Shown here piece by piece: positions 1-7,651 of a stretch of DNA of 64,000 nt (the stretch's first letter is position 1; the number at the start of each line of letters is the position of its first letter). The stretch is from NCBI RefSeq assembly GCF_001570365.1, contig NZ_BBYK01000055.1, forward strand, positions 98,932-162,931, written 5' to 3'. The translations under genes and the position numbers were made by a program. Under the pieces are notes generated by a model that was given only the letters and a program-made list of their open reading frames with translations, was not told the origin of the DNA and made no database searches. The stretch is from Microtetraspora fusca (GTDB lineage Bacteria > Actinomycetota > Actinomycetes > Streptosporangiales > Streptosporangiaceae).

Positions 1-15
1 AGCCGGTACGCGACC

Positions 16-930
16 TCAGTGCGCGCGGTCCAGCAGCGGGTGTGAGCCGAGCAGGGTCAGCAGCTCGCGCAGCCGCTCCTTCTCCTCGGCGGGGAGGGGG
101 AGCAGCGGCGGGCGCGGCGGCCCGGCGTACCGGCCTTGGAGCTCCAGTCCTGCCTTGATCGCCCTGGGCAGCCCCTGGGCGACGATGAACTGGAGGAACG
201 GCAACTGGGCGGCCAGCAGGTCGTCGGCGCGCTGGTGCTCGCCTCGCTGTACGGCGGCGTAGAGCTCCAGGCACCAGCGCGGCAGCAGACAGGGCGCCGC
301 GGTGCACCAGCCGGCCGCGCCGGAGCGGAGGGCTTCGAGCGCGACCGGGTTGCTGCCGTTGTAGACGGACAGCTCGCCCCCGGACAGGTCGAGGATGGAG
401 CCGAAGCGCCACACCTCGCCCGAGCTCTCCTTCACCATCGTCAGGTTGGGGATCTTCCTGGAAAGCGTGACGATGGTCTGCGGGGAGAGGTCCACCCCGC
501 TGGTTTTGGGGTTGTTGTACAGCATCATGGGCAGGTCGGTCGCCGCCGCGACGGCGGCGAAGTGCCGTTCCAGCTCCGCCGGGGTCAGCTTCCAGTAGGC
601 GAGCGGCAGCATCATGATCGCGGTCGCCCCGTTGCGCGCCGCCATGCGGGCCCGCCGTACGGTGATCTCCGTGCTCCAGTGGGCGACGCCGACCAGGGTC
701 GGCACGCGGCCCGCGACGGCCTGCAGCGTGGTCTCGCAGACCGCGTCCCACTCGGCCTCGGTGAGGTAGGCGCTCTCGCCGGTGCTGCCGAGCGGGGCGA
801 CGCCGTGGCTGCCCGCCTTCACCAGGTCGTCGGTCAGCCCGCGCAGCGTGCCGAGGTCGATCTCGCCGGTGTCCGCGGCGAAGGGGGTGACCGGGTACGC
901 GATGATCCCCTTCAGGGGCGGGTTGGACAT
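16..930 (-). CDS. dihydrodipicolinate synthase/N-acetylneuraminate lyase family aldolase
   Basis: A 304-aa class I (Schiff-base) aldolase of the DapA/NanA superfamily, of normal family length. The family GSTGE loop is at residues 48-52, the catalytic Tyr in LYNNP at 138 and the Schiff-base Lys in VKESS at 167, so the TIM barrel looks active. The ATG at 930 overlaps by one base the stop of the upstream class II aldolase gene, so the two are probably cotranscribed and translationally coupled. Sitting in a catabolic pair with a divergent XRE-cupin regulator argues against lysine biosynthesis and for cleavage of a 2-oxo acid or sugar-acid intermediate. The substrate cannot be read from sequence. 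A longer upstream extension of the frame lies inside the neighbouring gene and is rejected. Confidence 0.88.
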   Translation of the reverse strand: MSNPPLKGIIAYPVTPFAADTGEIDLGTLRGLTDDLVKAGSHGVAPLGSTGESAYLTEAEWDAVCETTLQAVAGRVPTLVGVAHWSTEITVRRARMAARNGATAIMMLPLAYWKLTPAELERHFAAVAAATDLPMMLYNNPKTSGVDLSPQTIVTLSRKIPNLTMVKESSGEVWRFGSILDLSGGELSVYNGSNPVALEALRSGAAGWCTAAPCLLPRWCLELYAAVQRGEHQRADDLLAAQLPFLQFIVAQGLPRAIKAGLELQGRYAGPPRPPLLPLPAEEKERLRELLTLLGSHPLLDRAH

Positions 931-1727
931 CAGATCTCCGTTCCGGTGGCGACGCAGTCGGGGTGGTTGCGCAGGGCGCGGCGCGCGTAGTACGCGAAGT
1001 TGGCCTGGTTCCGCCGGGGCGTGGAGGTCCAGTCGTGGGCCTCCCGGGCGAGCGCCGGGGGCAGCGGCCGGACGGTCCCCGCGGACATGGCGAGGAGTTG
1101 CATGCGGGCGGCCCGCTCGATGAGGATCGCCAGGTTGCAGGCCTCCTCGACCGTGGTGCCGGTCACGAGCTGCCCGTGGTGGGCGAGCAGGATGGCCCGC
1201 TTGTCCCCGAGGGCTGCCGAGATGATCTCGCCCTCCTCGTTGCCGACGGGAACGCCGGGCCATTCCTTGAGGAAGGCGCAGTCGTCGTACAGGGGCGTGG
1301 TGTCCATCTGGGAGATCACCAGGGGGATCTCCAGCATGGCGAGGGACGCCGCGTGCAGCGGGTGCGTGTGAATGATGCAGTTGACGTCCTCGCGAGCGCG
1401 GTAGATCCAGGAGTGGAACCGGTTCGCGGGGTTGGGCATGCCCTCCCCTTCCAGGACGTTGAGGTCCTCGTCGACCAGCAGCAGGTTGGTCTCGGTGATC
1501 TCGTCGAACCCGAGGCCGAGCCGCTGGGTGTAGTAGGTGCCCGGCTCCTCACCGCGGGCGGTGATCTGGCCCGCGAGCCCCGAGTCGTGACCACCGTCGA
1601 ACAGGATGCGGCAGGTGAGGGCCAGCTTCTGCCGGGTGGTCAGCGTCGATTCGCCGAAGTGTTCGCGCATCTGCCGCTCGGCCCGGCCGACCAGGACGTC
1701 CTTCTTCTCGTGCAGTGTCTTCGCCAT
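930..1727 (-). CDS. class II aldolase/adducin family protein
   Basis: A 265-aa zinc-dependent aldolase-fold protein of the AraD/FucA/adducin family, cytosolic. The metal-binding histidines are visible as HTH at 120-122 plus H125, and the HH pair at 183-184. I start it at MAKTLHEKKD: the 30 extra upstream residues are Arg/Cys-rich and fall in the promoter region shared with the divergent regulator. It is the first gene of a two-gene operon with the DapA-like aldolase. Members act on sugar phosphates or decarboxylate/cleave hydroxy-oxo acids; with its partner it probably forms a short catabolic route. The exact substrate is unknown. Confidence 0.85.
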   Translation of the reverse strand: MAKTLHEKKDVLVGRAERQMREHFGESTLTTRQKLALTCRILFDGGHDSGLAGQITARGEEPGTYYTQRLGLGFDEITETNLLLVDEDLNVLEGEGMPNPANRFHSWIYRAREDVNCIIHTHPLHAASLAMLEIPLVISQMDTTPLYDDCAFLKEWPGVPVGNEEGEIISAALGDKRAILLAHHGQLVTGTTVEEACNLAILIERAARMQLLAMSAGTVRPLPPALAREAHDWTSTPRRNQANFAYYARRALRNHPDCVATGTEI

Positions 1728-1933
1728 TGTCAGCTCCACTTCCGGGCGCCGGTGTCTCCGGCCGCCCCGTCGCCCGATGTCGCGCGCCATCAGGAAACAT
1801 GGGCAACTATATGACACAAGGTTTCATGAAGAGAAGGGGGTCTCCTTTGCCGAGCCGACCGGCGGAACACCGCGTATACGATTCCTTCAGGCCGTCCGTC
1901 CGTTCAGGCGGCCGCGGGTAAAGGGGACTCAAG

Positions 1934-2506
1934 GTGATCAACCGGGTACGGCAGCTGCGCAAAGAGCGGCTGATGACCCTGGAAACCCTCGCGGAACGCG
2001 CCGGGGTCACCAAGAGCTACCTCTCCAAGGTCGAACGCGGCCAGAGCACACCGTCCATCGCGGTCAGCGTCGCGCTCGCGCGGGCGCTCGACGTCCACCT
2101 CGACCGGCTCTTCCTCGACTCCGAGCAGCTGAGCGACGTCACGGTGACCCGGGCGGGCGAGCGGCACCCGCTCACCCCGGACGAGGAGACCGGCTCCCGC
2201 TACGAGGGCATCGCGCTCCAGGCCGGCGCCAAGCGGATGACGCCGTTCATGCTGTATCCGCCGCACGACGCCGACCGCATCCCCTTCCGCGACCACCACG
2301 GCGAGGAGTTCCTCTTCGTTCACGAGGGGCGGGCCGAACTCCTCTTCCCGTCCTACGCCGTCGAACTCGCGCCCGGCGACTCCGTCTACTTCAGGGCGAC
2401 GACGCCGCACAAGGTCCGGTCGCTGAGCGAGTCCCGGGCCGGCGTGCTGCTCCTCGTCTGCGGCGACGAGGACGCCCCGGACGTCCCCCACCCCCACCTG
2501 CCGTGA
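1934..2506 (+). CDS. XRE-family transcriptional regulator with C-terminal cupin domain
   Basis: A 190-aa regulator with two parts: an N-terminal lambda-repressor-like helix-turn-helix (about residues 1-60, with the segment LAERAGVTKSYLSKVERG) and a C-terminal cupin_2 barrel (about residues 105-185, with the HHGEEFLFVHEG and PGDSVYFRA strands). This is the common XRE-cupin architecture in which the cupin senses a small metabolite. It is transcribed divergently from the aldolase pair across about 200 bp, which makes that pair its likely target. Start is ATG at 1934. Ligand unknown. Confidence 0.9.
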   Translation: MINRVRQLRKERLMTLETLAERAGVTKSYLSKVERGQSTPSIAVSVALARALDVHLDRLFLDSEQLSDVTVTRAGERHPLTPDEETGSRYEGIALQAGAKRMTPFMLYPPHDADRIPFRDHHGEEFLFVHEGRAELLFPSYAVELAPGDSVYFRATTPHKVRSLSESRAGVLLLVCGDEDAPDVPHPHLP

Positions 2507-2532
2507 CCTGCCCGTACGGCGTCCTGCCCGGG

Positions 2533-2562
2533 TTGTCCGCTTTACGCGCGGCGGCCTACGCT
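2533..2562 (+). promoter_or_regulatory. candidate promoter of the M-box/NRAMP transcript
   Basis: TTGTCC (2533-2538) and TACGCT (2557-2562) are separated by 18 bases, a fair match to an actinobacterial housekeeping promoter. The pair lies just upstream of the riboswitch. Assignment is by eye only. Confidence 0.35.
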
Positions 2563-2573
2563 TGGGGGAAGGC

Positions 2574-2736
2574 ACCTCGTTAGGTGAGGCGTCTGCTCCG
2601 GATACAGGCCACTGACCCCACGACGTCGAGAGACGCCCAGGGTCAGGACACCTTTCCCCGGCTTAAGGGGTGAGGCCAGGTGGCTTCCCGCGCGGGACGC
2701 GGGCATACGCCGGGCAGTGCCGAAGCTCTTACGAGA
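2574..2736 (+). ncRNA. M-box (ykoK leader) magnesium riboswitch
   Basis: The leader carries the hallmark conserved blocks of the M-box in the right order: CTCGTTAGGTGAGGC (2576-2590), GGATACAGGCCACTG (2600-2614), the GACGTCGAGAGACGCC hairpin (2622-2637), GGGTCAGGACACC, GCTTAAGGGGTGA (2661-2673) and GGGCAGTGCCGAAGCTCTTACGA (about 2712-2734). The M-box folds on Mg2+ binding and turns off Mg2+ transporter expression when Mg2+ is sufficient. It precedes an NRAMP-family gene by about 270 bases. No U-tract terminator follows, so control may act on translation or through Rho rather than by an intrinsic terminator (inference). Confidence 0.9.
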
Positions 2737-2826
2737 TGTGGGGTGCGCCGCCTGTCACGAGGCGGGCCCCGTCTTGGAAGCAGCGCCGCTTGGAATGGCG
2801 GCGCCCGGCCGGACGGAGGTGACGAC

Positions 2827-2898
2827 GTGTTCGAACGCAGTACCAGCCGAAGTCGGCTCAAGGTTCGCGTGTCCTCGTCCGCCTCCGGCATGCGGTAG
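2827..2898 (+). CDS. putative 23-aa leader peptide between the M-box and the NRAMP gene
   Basis: A GTG start (2827) follows a strong Shine-Dalgarno GGAGGT (2815-2820) at 6-base spacing, and the frame closes with TAG at 2896-2898. The peptide is short, basic and Ser/Arg-rich (starts MFERSTSRSRLKVRV). Both the start signal and the position, between a Mg2+ riboswitch and its target, are what one would expect of a regulatory leader peptide. Nothing else supports it. The same frame is open further upstream into the riboswitch, but no ribosome binding site favours a longer version. Confidence 0.4.
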   Translation: MFERSTSRSRLKVRVSSSASGMR

Positions 2899-2975
2899 CC
2901 GCCCACTCGCGTCCCTCCCCTGATCCCGTCGCGTACGGCAGGCGCGAAGACGGCGGCGCGACGCGTGCCCCGGTT

Positions 2976-2990
2976 GGCCCGCTTCGGGCC
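2976..2990 (+). promoter_or_regulatory. small hairpin next to the NRAMP ribosome binding site
   Basis: GGCCCG-CTT-CGGGCC is a perfect 6-bp stem ending directly before the purine-rich ribosome binding region GAGAGGGG (2991-2998) of the transporter. It could modulate access to the start, possibly in competition with riboswitch folding. This is an inference from position only. Confidence 0.3.
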
Positions 2991-3004
2991 GAGAGGGGTT
3001 CGTC

Positions 3005-4633
3005 ATGACCACAGAGTTCACCGCCCCCGGCCACGTCGGCGCGCCACCGGACCACGCCCACGCCGGCGACATCCGCGGCGCGCTCGGCACCATCCGGCAC
3101 GGCGAGACGACCGCCCCCGGCCTCTCCGCCAAGTTCAAGACGCTGCTGGCGATCATCGGCCCCGGCCTGATCGTGATGGTCGGCGACAACGACGCCGGCG
3201 CGTTCGCCACGTACGGGCAGGCCGGGCAGAACTACGGCACCGCCCTGATGTGGACGCTCCTGCTGCTCGTGCCGGTGCTGTACGTCAACCAGGAGATGGT
3301 GCTGCGCCTCGGCGCGGTCACCGGCATCGGACACGCCCGGCTCATCCTGGAGCGGTTCGGCCGGTTCTGGGGCGCGTTCAGCGTCATCGACCTGTTCATC
3401 CTCAACGCGCTCACCCTGGTCACCGAGTTCATCGGCATCACGCTGGCCGCCGGCTATCTGGGCCTGCCGAAGATCCCGTCGGTGATCCTCGCCGGGCTGG
3501 TCATCATGGCGGCCGCCTCCACCGGCTCCTTCCGCCGCTTCGAGCGGATCGCGATCGCGCTCTGCGGCGCGTCCCTGCTCCTGGTGCCCGTGTACGTCAT
3601 CGCGCACCCGGCCCCCTCCGAGGTGGCCCGCGGCTTCCTGCTGCCCTCGCTGCCCGCGGGCCCCGGCGGCATGGCCCCGCTCATGCTCCTCGTCATCGGC
3701 GTCGTCGGCACGACGGTCGCGCCGTGGCAGCTCTTCTTCCAGCAGTCCTACGTCATCGACAAGCGCATCACGCCGCGCTTCATCAAGTACGAGAAGGCCG
3801 ACCTGTGGATCGGCATCGCCGTGGTGATCGTCGGCGCGGCCGCCATGATGGGCGTCGCCGCCGCCGCGTTCGCCGGGACCGGGGCCGCCGGGAACTTCAC
3901 CGACTCCGCCGGCATCGCGCGCGGCCTTGAGACGTACGCGGGCCGGGCCGCGGGGGCGCTGTTCGCCGTGGCCCTGCTGGACGCCTGCGTGATCGGCGCC
4001 TTCGCGGTCTCCCTGTCCACCGCGTACGCCGTCGGGGACGTCCTCGACCTCAACCACTCGCTGCACCGCGGCATCCGGCACGCCAAGGGGTTCTACGCGG
4101 TGTACGCCGGGCTGGTCGCCGCCGCGGCGGCCGTCGTGCTGATCCCCGGCTCGCCGCTCGGCCTGCTCACCGAGGGCGTGCAGGCGCTGGCGGGGGTGCT
4201 CCTGCCCAGCGCGTCGGTGTTCCTGCTGCTGCTGTGCAACGACAGGGAGATCCTCGGGCCGTGGGTCAACGGCCGGGCCACCAACGCGTTCACCTCGCTG
4301 GTCGTCGGCGTCCTGGTCACCCTGTCGGTGATCCTCACCGCCGCCGTCCTGTTCCCGGGCATCGGCGAGAGCCAGATCTTCGTGATCATTGGCGGGTGCG
4401 CCGCCGCGGGCGCGGTCGTGACGGGTTGCGCCCTCGCGCGTCGGCGCCGCTCCGCCGCCGTGCCGATCGACCGTACGGGCCGGGACGACTGGCGGACGCC
4501 GCCGCCGGCCGAGCTGGGCAGGCCCGTCCTGTCCACGACACGCCGGCTCGGCATGGCCGTGCTGCGCATCTACCTGGCCGTCGCCACGGTGCTCGTCATC
4601 GTCAAGATCGTCCAGATGGCGCTCGGGCACTGA
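3005..4633 (+). CDS. NRAMP-family divalent metal transporter, Mg2+-type (NRMT-like)
   Basis: A 542-aa inner-membrane transporter with about 11 hydrophobic segments starting near residue 46. It belongs to the NRAMP/SLC11 superfamily, but the first-helix metal-site motif DPGN of Mn2+/Fe2+ NRAMPs is replaced by DNDAG (61-65), and the sixth-helix MPH motif reads APW (239-241), so the soft-metal-coordinating methionine is lost. Loss of that methionine is the change described for NRAMP-related magnesium transporters. The M-box upstream independently indicates Mg2+. The family is known; Mg2+ specificity here is inferred from these two signs. The hydrophilic N-terminal 45 residues and a C-terminal loop before the last helix are poorly conserved-looking. 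Confidence 0.85.
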   Translation: MTTEFTAPGHVGAPPDHAHAGDIRGALGTIRHGETTAPGLSAKFKTLLAIIGPGLIVMVGDNDAGAFATYGQAGQNYGTALMWTLLLLVPVLYVNQEMVLRLGAVTGIGHARLILERFGRFWGAFSVIDLFILNALTLVTEFIGITLAAGYLGLPKIPSVILAGLVIMAAASTGSFRRFERIAIALCGASLLLVPVYVIAHPAPSEVARGFLLPSLPAGPGGMAPLMLLVIGVVGTTVAPWQLFFQQSYVIDKRITPRFIKYEKADLWIGIAVVIVGAAAMMGVAAAAFAGTGAAGNFTDSAGIARGLETYAGRAAGALFAVALLDACVIGAFAVSLSTAYAVGDVLDLNHSLHRGIRHAKGFYAVYAGLVAAAAAVVLIPGSPLGLLTEGVQALAGVLLPSASVFLLLLCNDREILGPWVNGRATNAFTSLVVGVLVTLSVILTAAVLFPGIGESQIFVIIGGCAAAGAVVTGCALARRRRSAAVPIDRTGRDDWRTPPPAELGRPVLSTTRRLGMAVLRIYLAVATVLVIVKIVQMALGH

Positions 4634-4690
4634 CCCGGCCGTCGCCCTCCACCACCGTCCGGGAGAATGGCCAGGTAGCAGGTAGAGGGG

Positions 4691-4876
4691 GTGAGAGCGA
4701 TCGTCTACGGATCCCGCGCCTGCTCGCCGCCGCTCGCCTTCGGTGCGGCCCAGGCGCTCGCCGGGGAAGCGCGCCTGCCGCACTACAGCCCCACCGCGGG
4801 CCTGGTCGGCTTCTTGGTGCTGGTCGCCGTCTTCATCATCCTCGTGATCGCCATCGCCCGGTCCAGGAGGAGATGA
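4691..4876 (+). CDS. small single-pass membrane protein
   Basis: A 61-aa protein starting at GTG 4691, directly after the purine-rich stretch GTAGAGGGG. One strong membrane segment (about residues 36-57, LVGFLVLVAVFIILVIAIA) is followed by a basic RSRRR tail, which suggests an N-out/C-in topology. It lies 57 bases after the NRAMP gene and may be cotranscribed with it. No family recognised; function unknown. Confidence 0.5.
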   Translation: MRAIVYGSRACSPPLAFGAAQALAGEARLPHYSPTAGLVGFLVLVAVFIILVIAIARSRRR

Positions 4877-4930
4877 GCCACATGGGGACGCGGTCGGCGG
4901 CCCGTACGGCGTCGCCGGTACGGTCGGCGT

Positions 4931-5791
4931 GTGACCGAGGAAGAGTGGATCGGGCACCGTCCGGCGGTCTTCGGGGCGGCCTACCGGCTGCTGGGCAGCG
5001 TCGGCGACGCCGAGGACGTGGTGCAGGACGTGTGGTTGCGCGCCGCCGCGACGGACCTGTCCGAGGTCGAGGACCTGCGGGCCTGGCTGGTGACGGTCTC
5101 CGCCCGCCGGTGCTACGACATCCTCCGCTCCGCCCGCGTCCGGCGCGAGACGTACGCCGGTCCCTGGCTGCCCGAGCCGCTGCTGACCGGTCCGGACGCA
5201 TCGGCGCCGGTGCTCGTGGACGAGTCGGTGAGCACGGCGATGCTCCTCGTCATGGAGCGGCTCACGCCGCCGGAGCGGGTCGCGTTCGTGCTGCACGACG
5301 TCTTCGACGTGCCGTTCGCGCAGATCGCGAACGTCCTCGGAGTCACTCCCGCGGCTTCCCGCCAACTCGCCTCGCGGGCGCGGCGCCGGGTGGCCGCGAC
5401 GAAGGAGCGGCCTCGCGCGAGCCGCCGGGAGCACGAGCGGGTGCTCGCGGCGTTCCGCTCGGCGTACGAGGCAGGCGACATCAAGGGGCTGGTCGAGCTC
5501 CTGCATCCGGACGCGGTGTACGTCACCGACGGCGGCGGCAAGGTCTTCGCCGCCCGCAAGATCATCACGGGCGGCGAGCGCATCGCCATGGTGCTCGCCC
5601 GCGTGGCCCGGCACCGGGGGCTCGTCCCGCTCGCGCCGTACGAGGTGGGCGGCGAGCTCGCGCTGGTGGTGTGCCGCGACGAGCGGATCACGCTGGTCGA
5701 CACCTTCGACATCGCGCCCGACGGGCGGATCCTGGCCATCCGGCGGGTGGTCAACCCGGACAAGCTCGCGCACCTCACCCCGGCGCGCTGA
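4931..5791 (+). CDS. ECF41-family RNA polymerase sigma factor (SigJ-like)
   Basis: A 286-aa sigma factor with region 2 (about residues 8-75), region 4 (about 105-155, ending in an HTH) and a fused C-terminal SnoaL/NTF2-like domain (about 165-286). The C-terminal domain carries the group's DGGGK (200-204) and NPDKL (275-279) signatures, which are known in ECF41 to tune activity in place of an anti-sigma factor. Start is GTG 4931; no classical anti-sigma gene is adjacent. The next gene encodes an AhpD/carboxymuconolactone-decarboxylase-like protein, the usual genomic partner and target of ECF41. Confidence 0.9.
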   Translation: MTEEEWIGHRPAVFGAAYRLLGSVGDAEDVVQDVWLRAAATDLSEVEDLRAWLVTVSARRCYDILRSARVRRETYAGPWLPEPLLTGPDASAPVLVDESVSTAMLLVMERLTPPERVAFVLHDVFDVPFAQIANVLGVTPAASRQLASRARRRVAATKERPRASRREHERVLAAFRSAYEAGDIKGLVELLHPDAVYVTDGGGKVFAARKIITGGERIAMVLARVARHRGLVPLAPYEVGGELALVVCRDERITLVDTFDIAPDGRILAIRRVVNPDKLAHLTPAR

Positions 5792-5820
5792 GCCTCTCCG
5801 TGAAGATTTTCCGGCGAAGC

Positions 5821-5847
5821 CGTCACACTCGCCGGTGCTGTCCCGTC
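5821..5847 (+). promoter_or_regulatory. ECF41-type promoter of the AhpD-like gene
   Basis: CGTCACA-N16-CGTC, where the known ECF41 promoter consensus is TGTCACA at -35 and CGTC at -10. Only the first base differs and the spacing fits. The element ends 35 bases before the ATG of the AhpD-like gene and directly follows the sigma-factor gene. Confidence 0.7.
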
Positions 5848-5882
5848 TCCCTGGCGACAACCGAACGAGGAAGGGAAGCACG

Positions 5883-6323
5883 ATGACACGCTTGAACGTT
5901 CCCGAGCTGGCGCCCGAGGTGTACAAGGCGTTCATCCAGGCGGAGCAGGCGCTCCGGAAGGGGCCGCTGGACGGCGCGGTCCGCGAGCTGGTCAAGATCC
6001 GCGCCTCGCAGATCAACGGCTGCCTCTTCTGCATCGACATGCACATCCACGACGCCCTGCATCACGGCGAGACGCAGGATCGGATCTTCCAGCTCCCGGG
6101 CTGGCGGGAGTCCGAGCTGTACACCGACGCCGAGCGCGCCGCGCTGGCCTACGCCGAGGCCGCCACCAGGCAGCCCGACGGCGTGTCCGACGAGGTCTGG
6201 AACGCGGTGACCGCCGCGTACAAGCCGGAGGAGGCCGCGTACCTCGTCGCGTTGGTGGCGCAGATCAACATGTGGAACCGCCTCGGGGCGACCATGCACA
6301 CGCGTCCCCCGAAGCGGGGCTGA
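5883..6323 (+). CDS. carboxymuconolactone decarboxylase/AhpD-like peroxidase family protein
   Basis: A 146-aa all-helical AhpD-like protein. The redox motif CLFC (Cys47 and Cys50) followed by His54 matches the ExxCxxCxxxH pattern of alkylhydroperoxidase-like proteins, with the expected acidic residue replaced in this stretch. ATG 5883 follows a good ribosome binding site (GAGGAAGGGAAG). It is expressed from its own ECF41-type promoter, so a role in oxidative or related stress handled by that sigma factor is likely. Substrate unknown; members range from peroxidases to decarboxylases. Confidence 0.88.
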   Translation: MTRLNVPELAPEVYKAFIQAEQALRKGPLDGAVRELVKIRASQINGCLFCIDMHIHDALHHGETQDRIFQLPGWRESELYTDAERAALAYAEAATRQPDGVSDEVWNAVTAAYKPEEAAYLVALVAQINMWNRLGATMHTRPPKRG

Positions 6324-6373
6324 CGGGCACACGACCGCCCTTCAGCGGCTGTAACACCGCGGTGATCCGGGCC

Positions 6374-6395
6374 GGCCGTCGCGTCCGCGACGGCC
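6374..6395 (+). terminator. hairpin downstream of the AhpD-like gene
   Basis: GGCCGTCGCG / CGCGACGGCC is a perfect inverted repeat (effective loop 4 or more bases) about 50 bases after the stop. There is no T-tract, as is usual in high-GC actinobacteria. Confidence 0.5.
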
Positions 6396-6529
6396 GCGCC
6401 ACCTCCGGCCTGGCCGGCGCGGGCGGGAGCGCCGGGGCGCCGGAGATTATCTCCCCCGGCGGTTCATTAACCTGAAATATTTTGTCGCGATCCTCCTCAA
6501 ATGTGGTGTCGCGTGAGACGATCTGACCC

Positions 6530-7651
6530 GTGCGGGATGAGGTAAAATCCGGCCAATCGGCCGGAACACCGTTGACATCCCTCTACCGGGGGATGCGCCT
6601 GTTCACCGTCGCCTTTCTTCTGCTCGTCGTCACGCTCTGGCCCGATTTCGCCGCCGAGAATCCCGGCCTGTCACGATGTCTCGCCGCAGGATGTGGCCTG
6701 GTCGCCTTCGGCGCGTCCTACGTCCGCGTGGTGGTCCGCTCGATACCGCGTTCCGGACGGATCCACGTTCCGTGGGCGATGTCAATCCATATCATCAGCG
6801 GATTCGCACTGCTCGCCGTACTACCGCAGAATTGGATTTACTACCTGCCGTTTTATGTTCTGACCTGCATTGTTATCACGCAGGGACCGTACGCGGCGTT
6901 GCTGTCCGCCGCGGGGTTGGTGCTCGTCATGGTGTTCGTCGGGTTCACCCGGGGGCTGCCCCCGTCCCGGCTCGGCATGCTGGCGATCCAGCTCGGCGTC
7001 TTCACCCTCACTCTGACCGGGATCCACCGGGTGGCCGACTTCGCCGGCGCCCAGTGGGAGACCCGGAAGCTCTCCGAGCGCCTGGCGACCGAGCGCGAGC
7101 GCCGGCGCCTCTCCCGGGACCTGCACGACCTGGTCGGACGCGATCTGGTCGCGCTCGCCATGCACGCGGAACTGGTCGCGCGCAGCGACTCCGGGCGCGG
7201 GGCGGAGGAGGAGCTGCGCCAGATCGCCGCGCTCGCCCGTACGACCCTGGACAACACGCGGGCGGTCGTGGAGGAGATGCGCGAGCCGGACGTCCTGGCC
7301 GAGCTGGACGAGGCCCGCGAACTGCTGACGTGGGCGGGCATCGAGCTGTCCGTGTCCGGCGACCCCGCCGAGGCGCACCGGCAAGCGCCGTTCGCCTGGT
7401 TCTTACGGGAGGCCGTCACCAACGTGGTCAAGCACAGCGGCGCGCGGAACTGCCGGGTGATCTTCGGACCCGATCGCGTGACCGTGGAGGACGACGGACG
7501 GCCCGAGCGGCCGGTGGTGCCGGGCGCCGGGCTCACCGGACTGCGGGAACGGCTGGAGCAGGCCGACGCCGAACTCCTGCTCGAACGCTCCCATGACGGC
7601 CTTCTCCGCATCACCGCACGACTCGCAAAGGGAGGGCCCGCCCATGTCTGA
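6530..7651 (+). CDS. sensor histidine kinase (HisKA_3 type)
   Basis: A 373-aa membrane sensor kinase. About five hydrophobic segments (residues 20-170) form the sensor, a short coiled linker (about 175-195) leads to the HisKA_3 dimerisation helix with phospho-accepting His199 in SRDLHDL, and a HATPase domain follows with N-box NVVKHSG (from Asn298) and the GAGLTGLRERL G-box. The annotated GTG at 6530 lacks a clear ribosome binding site; ATG 6593 after CCGGGGG is an alternative. It overlaps the response-regulator gene by 8 bases. Located directly upstream of a RiPP precursor, it probably senses a signal controlling that cluster (inference). Confidence 0.88.
   Translation: MRDEVKSGQSAGTPLTSLYRGMRLFTVAFLLLVVTLWPDFAAENPGLSRCLAAGCGLVAFGASYVRVVVRSIPRSGRIHVPWAMSIHIISGFALLAVLPQNWIYYLPFYVLTCIVITQGPYAALLSAAGLVLVMVFVGFTRGLPPSRLGMLAIQLGVFTLTLTGIHRVADFAGAQWETRKLSERLATERERRRLSRDLHDLVGRDLVALAMHAELVARSDSGRGAEEELRQIAALARTTLDNTRAVVEEMREPDVLAELDEARELLTWAGIELSVSGDPAEAHRQAPFAWFLREAVTNVVKHSGARNCRVIFGPDRVTVEDDGRPERPVVPGAGLTGLRERLEQADAELLLERSHDGLLRITARLAKGGPAHV

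Noticed and set aside
4234-5886. 550-codon plus-strand open frame spanning NRAMP end, small membrane protein and ECF41
   Set aside because: Overlaps three better-supported genes in other frames and has no recognisable domain.
2858-6046. 1062-codon open frame on the minus strand
   Set aside because: Antisense to NRAMP and ECF41 genes with clear families; composition is the Arg/Gly/Asp/His-rich pattern produced by high third-position GC.
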